Assembly (NCBI RefSeq): GCF_023634845.1
Contig: NZ_JAMLJL010000004.1
Location: 124,001-188,000, forward strand
Direction of reading: 5' to 3'
Length of the DNA stretch: 64,000 bases
DNA from: Flavobacterium amniphilum
Lineage (GTDB): Bacteria; Bacteroidota; Bacteroidia; Flavobacteriales; Flavobacteriaceae
Positions 52,915-60,589 of the stretch are shown here, one piece after another. The notes under the pieces are model-generated. The model did no database searches. It was not told the origin of the DNA and saw nothing but the letters and a program-made list of their open reading frames with translations. Every line of letters begins with the position of its first letter. Positions within the stretch are counted from its first letter, which is position 1. Made by a program: the position numbers and the translations under genes.

Positions 52915-54066
52915 CTAAATTTTAAAAAATTCCTTTATCGAATTACTGATATAATCAACTTCAGCATCGGACAAATCAAAATACAATGGTAAACGCACCA
53001 ACGTATCCGAATAATGATCAGTATAAGGTAATTCACCCAAGCCAAGTTCCTTATGCTTTTCAACATAAAACGGACTTTTATGCAAACTCAGGTAATGAAA
53101 AACAGCTAAAATCCCTTTTTCTTTCAAGTGTGCCAATAAAGCCGTTCTTTCTTCTAAATCATTTGTAACCAAATAATACATATGCCCGTTATTTGTAGCA
53201 TATGCAGGAACATCCGGTAAGCCAACATTATTTTTTGTATTAACTTCCGAAAGGTTTTCATTGTAAGAATTCCAGATATGTAATCTTCTCTTTTGAATTA
53301 CATCTAAATTTTCTAGTTGGGCCCAAAGAAAAGCAGCAATTGTTTCTGATGGTAAAAATGAACTTCCCATATCTACCCAACCGTACTTATCAACCTCGCC
53401 CCTAAAAAAAGAGGATCTATTTGTTCCTTTTTCCCAAATAATTTCAGCCCTGTCTGAAAACTGCTCGTCATTAATGGCCAGCATACCGCCTTCTCCCGAA
53501 ATAATATTCTTAGTTTCATGAAATGAAAAAGCGGCAAGATGTCCAATGGACCCCAAAGCCTTTTTTATTCCGTCTTTTCCTGTATAATAACTATCGATTG
53601 CCTGTGCAGCATCTTCAATTACAAATAATTTGTATTTATCGGCCAGTTCCATGATACCATCCATATCACAGGCAACTCCTGCATAATGAACCGGAACGAT
53701 AGCCTTGGTTCTGGGTGTTATTAATGCTTCTATTGTAGAGACATCCATATTGGGATTATCCTTCATGGAATCAGCGAAAACTATATTTGCTCCTCTCAAA
53801 ATAAAAGCGTTTGCAGTACTTACAAAAGTATACGAAGGCATAATCACTTCATCACCCGGTTTTATATCAATCAATAAAGCGGCCATTTCGAGTGCATCGG
53901 TACAGGATGTAGTCAAAAGACATTTTTTGAACCCAAAGTTGTTTTCAAAATATTCATGACATAACTTAGTATACTTTCCGTTTCCAGATAGTTTCCCGGT
54001 ATTCACGGCATCGTATATATAATGCGTTTCTTTACCCGTCAAATGGGGTTTATTAAATAAAATCAT
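52915..54066 (-). CDS. wecE: dTDP-4-amino-4,6-dideoxygalactose transaminase
   Basis: The 383-residue DegT-family aminotransferase has the WecE signature LTTSCTDALEMAALL, GDEVIMPSYTFVSTANAF and VPVHYAGVACDMD. The PLP Lys186 is in SFHETKNIISGEGG. WecE aminates dTDP-4-keto-6-deoxyglucose to dTDP-Fuc4N. RmlA, RmlB and a formyltransferase lie immediately upstream in the same run, so the likely product is a formylated derivative. No RmlC or RmlD is present, consistent with amino sugar and not rhamnose synthesis. Confidence 0.95.
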   Translation of the reverse strand: MILFNKPHLTGKETHYIYDAVNTGKLSGNGKYTKLCHEYFENNFGFKKCLLTTSCTDALEMAALLIDIKPGDEVIMPSYTFVSTANAFILRGANIVFADSMKDNPNMDVSTIEALITPRTKAIVPVHYAGVACDMDGIMELADKYKLFVIEDAAQAIDSYYTGKDGIKKALGSIGHLAAFSFHETKNIISGEGGMLAINDEQFSDRAEIIWEKGTNRSSFFRGEVDKYGWVDMGSSFLPSETIAAFLWAQLENLDVIQKRRLHIWNSYNENLSEVNTKNNVGLPDVPAYATNNGHMYYLVTNDLEERTALLAHLKEKGILAVFHYLSLHKSPFYVEKHKELGLGELPYTDHYSDTLVRLPLYFDLSDAEVDYISNSIKEFFKI

Positions 54067-54076
54067 GCTTCACAAA

Positions 54077-54952
54077 TTATTTTAGACGAATCCTGAAAGT
54101 ATTAAATTCTACTTCATTTCCGTTTTCATACTTAGCAGAATCGATCCTCAAAAGTCCTTTACCACAAACAATAATTGGTTTAAGATTTTCTTTAAAGATT
54201 AATTTACCTGCCTGTCTGTTTTCAATTTTCACATCATTGATTAATGTAACTTCTTCTATCCTGATTTTTTCATTTTCATGGAAACAGTAAGCTCCCTTAT
54301 AAGGGTATCCAACCGAATCAACGAGTCTCTTAATATAGGTCGCATCATTTTGCCAGTCTATGGCATAATCTTCTTCATCCCTCCAAAGACTGTAAGAAGC
54401 CAATTCCTCAATTTGTGAAGTAGCTCCCAAATCCTGATCATCTGAAATTTTAACCAATATCTTAGCCAACAACTCAGAATACAAATTACTTACTAATGTA
54501 ATGGCTTCATTAATTTTTATCGGGTAATTCACAGTAATGGATGATTGGTAAATAATATCTCCCGTATCATAACTTTCCGTTCCAAACAAAGCCGTAACCC
54601 CAATTTCTTTATCCCCGTTGAGCAAGGCCGTAACCAATGGATTAAAACCTCTGTATTTAGGCAATAAAGAATCGTGGATTACAATCAGTTTTTCATTTTC
54701 ACCAACATTAATCAACCATCTCCAGCCGATGGCAATATGATAAGAAGCACTTGATTTTGAATCATCAGTGCTTCTAAATTTATATCTTATATTTTTCTCG
54801 ATTGCTACTTTTTCAATAGCATCGGAATAATCGTTTACAATACTTTTGTCTTTAGCTATAATCAGGGAATCGATTGTTCGGATCAATTGATCGTCTAATT
54901 CAGAAATCGCCTTCAGTGCTTTATATCCAAGACAGTATATTATGGCACCCAT
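54077..54952 (-). CDS. Sugar N-formyltransferase-like protein
   Basis: The 291-residue protein resembles the methionyl-tRNA formyltransferase/sugar N-formyltransferase fold. It has HDSLLPKYRGFNPLVTALLNG (His93), GVTALFGTESYDTGDII (Asp129) and a C-terminal OB-like region. The expected product is the N-formyl derivative of the WecE product (dTDP-4-formamido-4,6-dideoxyhexose), using N10-formyl-tetrahydrofolate. The residue two before His93, a catalytic Asn in most homologues (NxH), is Val91. The N-terminal sugar-binding part is short. It overlaps the rmlA stop by one base. Confidence 0.83.
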   Translation of the reverse strand: MGAIIYCLGYKALKAISELDDQLIRTIDSLIIAKDKSIVNDYSDAIEKVAIEKNIRYKFRSTDDSKSSASYHIAIGWRWLINVGENEKLIVIHDSLLPKYRGFNPLVTALLNGDKEIGVTALFGTESYDTGDIIYQSSITVNYPIKINEAITLVSNLYSELLAKILVKISDDQDLGATSQIEELASYSLWRDEEDYAIDWQNDATYIKRLVDSVGYPYKGAYCFHENEKIRIEEVTLINDVKIENRQAGKLIFKENLKPIIVCGKGLLRIDSAKYENGNEVEFNTFRIRLK

Positions 54953-55824
54953 TATCTGGCAATTTTTCTTAAATATTCAGCGTAACCACTTTTACCAAGC
55001 CCTTCGGCGCAAGCTTTAAACTCTTCTTTTGAAATAAATCCTTTCCGGTAAGCCACTTCTTCAATACAGGCTATCTTTAATCCAGTTCTTTTTTCAACAG
55101 CTTTAACAAACTCGGTCGCCTCTGTTAACGACTCATGGGTTCCTGTGTCTAACCAGGCAAAACCTCTTCCCATTAGCTGAAGATTAAGCTTATTCTGGTC
55201 CAGATATTCTTGGTTAACTGTGGTGATTTCAAGTTCGCCCCTGTGGGAAGGTTTAACATTTTTTGCGATTTCAACAACCGAATTCGGATAAAAATACAAT
55301 CCGACAACTGCAAAATTAGATTTTGGTTCTGTTGGTTTTTCTTCAATGGAAAGTACTTTACCGTCAGTATCAAATTCGGCAACTCCGTAACGTTCGGGAT
55401 CATCAACATAATATCCGAAAATTGTGGCTTCTTTTTTTTCTGTAACAATATTCACGGCATTGGATAATAAATTCTGAAGTCCGGCTCCGTAAAAGATATT
55501 ATCACCCAATACCAGACACACATCATCAGAACCTATAAATTCTTCACCTAAAATAAAAGCCTGTGCCAAACCATCAGGAGAAGGTTGCTCTACATAAGAT
55601 AATTTTAGTCCGATCTGACTTCCGTCACCAAACAATCTTTTGAAATTAGGCAAATCCTGAGGAGTTGATATAATCAGGATTTCTTTAATTCCTGCCAACA
55701 TTAAAACCGACAGCGGATAATAAATCATCGGCTTATCATATATAGGAAGTAATTGTTTTGAAACTACCTGGGTAAGCGGGTGTAAACGTGTTCCTGATCC
55801 TCCGGCTAAAATTATTCCTTTCAT
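54952..55824 (-). CDS. rmlA: Glucose-1-phosphate thymidylyltransferase
   Basis: The 290-residue nucleotidyltransferase starts [37 protein letters not shown], with the active-site GGSGTR and KQLLP motifs, and has LGDNIFYG and EKP farther on. RmlA makes dTDP-glucose from glucose-1-phosphate and dTTP, the entry to the dTDP-sugar pathway in this locus. The length matches the family. It is separated from rmlB by 73 bases. Confidence 0.96.
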   Translation of the reverse strand: MKGIILAGGSGTRLHPLTQVVSKQLLPIYDKPMIYYPLSVLMLAGIKEILIISTPQDLPNFKRLFGDGSQIGLKLSYVEQPSPDGLAQAFILGEEFIGSDDVCLVLGDNIFYGAGLQNLLSNAVNIVTEKKEATIFGYYVDDPERYGVAEFDTDGKVLSIEEKPTEPKSNFAVVGLYFYPNSVVEIAKNVKPSHRGELEITTVNQEYLDQNKLNLQLMGRGFAWLDTGTHESLTEATEFVKAVEKRTGLKIACIEEVAYRKGFISKEEFKACAEGLGKSGYAEYLRKIAR

Positions 55825-55897
55825 TGTAAAAAGCTTTAAGTTTCAGACTATGTCAGCTAAACAGCACCATTAAAAACACTGTTTAAACATTCATAAA

Positions 55898-56944
55898 CTA
55901 TTGATATTGTTTCTCGTAATACTTCTGGTATTCACCGGAAGTCACATTATTCAACCATTCGGTATTTTGCAAATACCAATCAATGGTTTGCTCCAGCCCT
56001 TCTTCGAAAGTTACCGAAGGTTTCCAACCCAATTCACTGTTGATTTTAGACGCGTCGATAGCATAACGTAAATCATGGCCCGGTCTGTCTTTTACAAAAG
56101 TGATCAGTTTAGCAGATTCTCCTTCCGTTCTTCCCAATTTCTCATCCATTCTTTGGCATAACAAACGGACTAAATCGATATTCTTCCATTCGTTAAAACC
56201 TCCAATATTATATGTTTCATGATTTTTACCTTCATGAAAAACCAAATCAATCGCAACAGCGTGATCTTTTACAAACAACCAATCTCTGGTATAATTCCCG
56301 TCACCGTAAACCGGTAAGGGTTTATTGTTGATTATATTATTGATAAATAACGGTATCAATTTTTCCGGAAAATGAAACGGACCGTAATTGTTCGAACAAT
56401 TTGTAAGAACGTATGGCAAACCGTAAGTTTCTCCATATGCGCGTACAAAATGATCTGAACTCGCTTTAGAAGCAGAATATGGTGAGTTAGGATCATAAGC
56501 TGTTGTTTCAGTAAACAATCCTGTTTCTCCTAGTGTTCCATATACTTCATCTGTAGAAATGTGGTAAAAACGTTTCCCTTCATAGTTATCCTTCCAACTG
56601 TTTTTTGCAGCATTCAAAAGATTCATGGTACCAATTACATTAGTTTTGACAAAAGCCAAAGGATCTGTAATTGAACGATCCACATGTGATTCTGCAGCTA
56701 AATGCAATACACCGTCAAATTGATATTGTCCGAAAATTGTATTGATGAAATTTTCATCAACAATATCTCCTTTCAGGAAAGTATAATTGGGGGCTTTTTC
56801 GATATCCTTTATATTTTCAAGGTTACCGGCATATGTCAAAGCATCCAGGTTATAAATATGATATTCGGGATATTGATTCACAAAACGTCTTACAACATGT
56901 GAACCTATAAATCCTGCTCCTCCGGTGATTAGTATTTTTTTCAT
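55898..56944 (-). CDS. rmlB: dTDP-glucose 4,6-dehydratase
   Basis: The 348-residue short-chain dehydrogenase has ILITGGAGFIGSHVVRRF (NAD site), HLAAESHVDRSI, ISTDEVYG (Thr131, Asp132, Glu133) and YSASK (Tyr156, Lys160). These are the full RmlB catalytic set. It produces dTDP-4-keto-6-deoxyglucose for the WecE transaminase. It lies one base from the upstream UDP-glucose dehydrogenase stop. Confidence 0.97.
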   Translation of the reverse strand: MKKILITGGAGFIGSHVVRRFVNQYPEYHIYNLDALTYAGNLENIKDIEKAPNYTFLKGDIVDENFINTIFGQYQFDGVLHLAAESHVDRSITDPLAFVKTNVIGTMNLLNAAKNSWKDNYEGKRFYHISTDEVYGTLGETGLFTETTAYDPNSPYSASKASSDHFVRAYGETYGLPYVLTNCSNNYGPFHFPEKLIPLFINNIINNKPLPVYGDGNYTRDWLFVKDHAVAIDLVFHEGKNHETYNIGGFNEWKNIDLVRLLCQRMDEKLGRTEGESAKLITFVKDRPGHDLRYAIDASKINSELGWKPSVTFEEGLEQTIDWYLQNTEWLNNVTSGEYQKYYEKQYQ

Positions 56945-56945
56945 T

Positions 56946-58307
56946 TTAATTTGAGCTACCTACCGCATTGTATATAAATCCGATAGCTTTCATTTTTTGT
57001 TTGTCCAGGATATTTCTTCCATCAAATACAAAGGCTGGTTTTAACATACCGTCATAGATCTTTTGCCAGTCATATGTGACAAATTCATCCCACTCTGTTA
57101 AAATGGCAACTGCATGTGCATTTTTACACGTCTCGTAAGGATTATTTTCAATTGTAACCCCTTCAAATTGTTCCCCTAAATCAAATTGGATTTGTGCAGG
57201 TTCAACTTTAGGATCATATACAGCAACTTTAGCTTCTTCGTTTAATAAATCCTGCGCTACGTTAATAGCAGCAGATTCACGGGTATCATTTGTGTCTTTT
57301 TTGAAAGCCCAACCCAACATTGCTATTTTTTTTCCTGAAACCGTGTTGTATAAAGTCCGTACTATGTTTTTTGCAAAACGGTGTTTCTGATGATCGTTCA
57401 TAATAACCACCTGCTCCCAATAATCAGCTACTTCATGCAATCCGTAAGATTTTGCGATGTAAACCAAATTCAGTATATCCTTTTGGAAACAAGAACCTCC
57501 AAAACCAACAGAAGCTTTAAGGAATTTTGATCCTATTCTGGAATCCATACCTATTGCTTTTGCAACTTCTGAAACATCTGCTTCGGTTTTTTCACATAAT
57601 TCGGAAATTGCATTGATTGAAGATACACGTTGAGCCAAAAATGCATTAGCCGTTAATTTTGACAATTCGGAAGACCATACATTTGTGGTTAAAATTCTTT
57701 CTTTCGGCACCCAGTTTCCATAAACATCAACAAGAGATTGAATTGCTTCGGCGTCGTTTCCGCCAATTAAAACACGGTCCGGGTTATGTAAATCCTGAAC
57801 AGCAGTTCCTTCTGCCAAAAACTCAGGGTTTGATAAAATCTGGAAATTTACACCGTTTCCGGTATTATCCAATATACTTTTTATTGCTTCTGCGGTCCTA
57901 ACCGGTAACGTTGATTTTTCAACTACGATTTTATCAGATTTCGCGATTCTTGCGATTTGTCTGGCACATAATTCAATATATTTCAAATCAGCTGCCATTC
58001 CTTTTCCGGCTCCATACGTTTTTGTAGGTGTATTTACCGAAATAAAAATCATTTGTGCCTCATCGATTGCTTTATCAACATCTGTTGAGAAAAACAGATT
58101 TCTGCCACGGGCTTCCTTAACCACATCAGCCAATCCCGGTTCATAAACCGGCAATTTATCAAAATCAGCATCATTCCATGCGGCAATCCTCGCCTCATTC
58201 AAATCGACAACAGTTACTTTTATATTTGGACATTTTTGTGCAATGACAGCCATTGTAGGACCACCTACATAACCAGCTCCAATACAACAAATAGAATCAA
58301 TCTTCAT
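56946..58307 (-). CDS. ugd: UDP-glucose 6-dehydrogenase (eukaryote-like subfamily)
   Basis: The 453-residue enzyme oxidises UDP-glucose to UDP-glucuronate. It has [18 protein letters not shown] (NAD site), [14 protein letters not shown] and the catalytic Cys273 in [11 protein letters not shown]. The length and the wording of the N-terminal motif are closer to the animal/plant-like UGD group than to the short bacterial Ugd. It adds glucuronic acid as a probable acidic sugar of the glycan. The gene follows the hexosamine dehydrogenase by 24 bases. Confidence 0.94.
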   Translation of the reverse strand: MKIDSICCIGAGYVGGPTMAVIAQKCPNIKVTVVDLNEARIAAWNDADFDKLPVYEPGLADVVKEARGRNLFFSTDVDKAIDEAQMIFISVNTPTKTYGAGKGMAADLKYIELCARQIARIAKSDKIVVEKSTLPVRTAEAIKSILDNTGNGVNFQILSNPEFLAEGTAVQDLHNPDRVLIGGNDAEAIQSLVDVYGNWVPKERILTTNVWSSELSKLTANAFLAQRVSSINAISELCEKTEADVSEVAKAIGMDSRIGSKFLKASVGFGGSCFQKDILNLVYIAKSYGLHEVADYWEQVVIMNDHQKHRFAKNIVRTLYNTVSGKKIAMLGWAFKKDTNDTRESAAINVAQDLLNEEAKVAVYDPKVEPAQIQFDLGEQFEGVTIENNPYETCKNAHAVAILTEWDEFVTYDWQKIYDGMLKPAFVFDGRNILDKQKMKAIGFIYNAVGSSN

Positions 58308-58331
58308 ACATTTACTTTTAATTGTGCAAAA

Positions 58332-59603
58332 CTACAGTTTTCCGTCGACTTGGACAGCCAAAACTCCTTTAACATCATATAAAACAGAATTTTCTTTTCG
58401 GATTGCTTCAAAATCCAGGCTTAAAAATTCGTTATGGGCTACACCAAGTACCACAGCATCAAACTTATTATCAGGCAATGATGTTGTGATTTCCAAACCA
58501 TATTCATGTTTTACTTCGGATGCATCGGCCCACGGGTCAAATACGGTAACTTTAACCCCGTATTCTTTCAATGAACTGATAACATCAACAATTTTTGTAT
58601 TGCGTACATCAGGACAGTTTTCTTTAAAAGCGATACCAAGCATTAATACTTCGGCACCTTTTAAATTAATATCTTTTTTAATCATCAGCTTAATAACCTG
58701 TGAGGCAACATACTCTCCCATACTGTCATTAAGCCTTCTACCCGCTAAAATAATTTCAGGATGGTAGCCCATTTCCAATGACTTTTGCGCCAGATAATAC
58801 GGATCAACCCCGATACAATGTCCTCCAACAAGTCCTGGTTTAAACGGAAGGAAATTCCATTTTGTACCGGCAGCCTCCAAAACATCATAAGTATCGATTT
58901 CAAGGATATTGAAAATTTTCGAAAGTTCGTTAACAAAGGCGATATTGATATCACGTTGTGAATTTTCAATGACTTTTGCCGCTTCAGCAACTTTGATTGT
59001 TGGCGCCAAATGAGTTCCTGCCGTAATAACCGATTTATACAAGTCATCAACCCTCTTACCAATTTCAGGTGTAGAACCCGAAGTAACTTTCAGAATTTTT
59101 TCAACGGTATGTTCCTTATCTCCCGGATTTATTCTTTCAGGTGAATATCCGGCAAAGAAATCAGTATTAAATTTAAGTCCGCTGATTTTCTCCAATACCG
59201 GGATACACTCTTCTTCGGTTACACCAGGATAAACTGTTGATTCATAAACAACAATATCTCCTTTTTTTAATACTTTACCAACGGTTTCACTTGACTTATA
59301 CAAGGGAGTCAAATCAGGTTTATTATTTTTATCAACCGGTGTCGGAACCGTAACAATATAGTAATTACAATCAGCAATATCATCCAGTGAAGTTGAACAG
59401 AACAATCCAGTTTCTCCTGAATTTTCATTTTTCAATACTGCTTTCAGTGTTTCTTCATCTACTTCAAGGGTTAAATCTTTACCTTGGTTCAATTGATCAA
59501 CACGTGACTGGTTTATATCAAAACCAACCACATTATATTTTGTAGCAAACAATCTTGCTAAGGGCAAACCTACATAACCCAATCCAATTACTCCAATCTT
59601 CAT
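58332..59603 (-). CDS. UDP-N-acetylhexosamine 6-dehydrogenase (TviB/WbpA/WbpO type)
   Basis: The 423-residue nucleotide sugar dehydrogenase has IGVIGLGYVGLPLARLFA, SPERINPGDKEH and the catalytic Cys263 in GLVGGHCIGVDPYYLAQ. SPERINPGD and GGHCIGVDPYYL mark the UDP-GlcNAc/UDP-GalNAc dehydrogenase group. It should give UDP-N-acetylhexosaminuronic acid. The next gene upstream is a WbpP/TviC-like epimerase, the same pairing used in Vi antigen and related UDP-GalNAcA synthesis. Confidence 0.93.
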   Translation of the reverse strand: MKIGVIGLGYVGLPLARLFATKYNVVGFDINQSRVDQLNQGKDLTLEVDEETLKAVLKNENSGETGLFCSTSLDDIADCNYYIVTVPTPVDKNNKPDLTPLYKSSETVGKVLKKGDIVVYESTVYPGVTEEECIPVLEKISGLKFNTDFFAGYSPERINPGDKEHTVEKILKVTSGSTPEIGKRVDDLYKSVITAGTHLAPTIKVAEAAKVIENSQRDINIAFVNELSKIFNILEIDTYDVLEAAGTKWNFLPFKPGLVGGHCIGVDPYYLAQKSLEMGYHPEIILAGRRLNDSMGEYVASQVIKLMIKKDINLKGAEVLMLGIAFKENCPDVRNTKIVDVISSLKEYGVKVTVFDPWADASEVKHEYGLEITTSLPDNKFDAVVLGVAHNEFLSLDFEAIRKENSVLYDVKGVLAVQVDGKL

Positions 59604-59604
59604 T

Positions 59605-60585
59605 CTATTTCAAATTTTCCCAGTACCATTTTACAGCTTCTTCCAAACCTGCCTGTAATGAATACTTGGGGTTATATCCTAAAATTTCTTTTGCTTTATC
59701 TATACTTGCCAGTGAGTGCGGAATATCACCGGCTCTGTTTGGTCCGTACTTAATCTCAACGTTTGCAATTTCACCGTCAAAACGTGACAATTCATCCCTC
59801 AATACCGTCACCAGTTGATTCAGGGTAGTCCTGTCACCAAAAGCAGTATTAAAAACAGTATTGATGGCCTGTGGATTATCAGACAACATTGCCAGTTCAT
59901 TCATTTGGATTACATTGTCGATATAGGTAAAATCCCTTGAATAATTACCGTCTCCGTTAATTACCGGGCTTTCATGATTCATGAATTGCATCACAAATTT
60001 AGGAATCACGGCAGCATACGCTCCGTTTGGATCCTGCTTCCTTCCGAAAACATTAAAATAACGTAATCCAACGGTTTCCATACCATATGTTTTACCAAAA
60101 ATTTCAGCATAGAGTTCATTCACGTATTTAGTAATTGCGTACGGTGAAAGAGGTTTCCCGATTTTGTCTTCAACTTTGGGTAAACTTTCCGAATCACCAT
60201 AAGTCGATGAACTGGCAGCATATACAAATCTTTTTACATCAGCTTCTTTGGCAGCTTGAAGCATATTGAGAAATCCTGACACATTAACTTCGTTTGAAGT
60301 CAGCGGATCCTTAATTGATCTGGGCACCGAGCCCAAAGCAGCTTGATGCAAGACATACTTCACTCCATCAACAGCCTTCTTACAATCATCATAATTACGG
60401 ATATCACCTTCAATAAAGGTAAAGTTTTCATTACCGTTCAAATGTTCAATATTCCTAAGATGTCCGGTTGCTAAATTATCCAAACAGACAACCTTATATC
60501 CTTTTCCCAGAAAATATTCACATAAATTCGACCCGATAAAACCTGCACCACCCGTAATTAATATTTTCACTTCAGAAATATACAT
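59605..60585 (-). CDS. UDP-N-acetylglucosamine(uronate) C4-epimerase (WbpP/TviC type)
   Basis: The 326-residue extended short-chain dehydrogenase has ILITGGAGFIGSNLCEYFL, HQAALGSVPRSIKDP, AASSSTYGDSESLPK and the catalytic SPYAITKY (Tyr/Lys). ALGSVPRSI is diagnostic of WbpP/TviC epimerases that interconvert UDP-GlcNAc and UDP-GalNAc or their uronic acids. With the adjacent dehydrogenase the product is probably UDP-GalNAcA. The start used is ATG at 60583-60585; a GTG six codons in (VKILITGG) is also possible. Confidence 0.92.
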   Translation of the reverse strand: MYISEVKILITGGAGFIGSNLCEYFLGKGYKVVCLDNLATGHLRNIEHLNGNENFTFIEGDIRNYDDCKKAVDGVKYVLHQAALGSVPRSIKDPLTSNEVNVSGFLNMLQAAKEADVKRFVYAASSSTYGDSESLPKVEDKIGKPLSPYAITKYVNELYAEIFGKTYGMETVGLRYFNVFGRKQDPNGAYAAVIPKFVMQFMNHESPVINGDGNYSRDFTYIDNVIQMNELAMLSDNPQAINTVFNTAFGDRTTLNQLVTVLRDELSRFDGEIANVEIKYGPNRAGDIPHSLASIDKAKEILGYNPKYSLQAGLEEAVKWYWENLK

Positions 60586-60589
60586 TCAT

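Noticed and set aside
55859..55884. Inverted repeat AAACAG/CTGTTT between rmlB and rmlA
   Set aside because: Six AT-rich pairs around a 14-base loop, no T run; could occur by chance in low-GC DNA.
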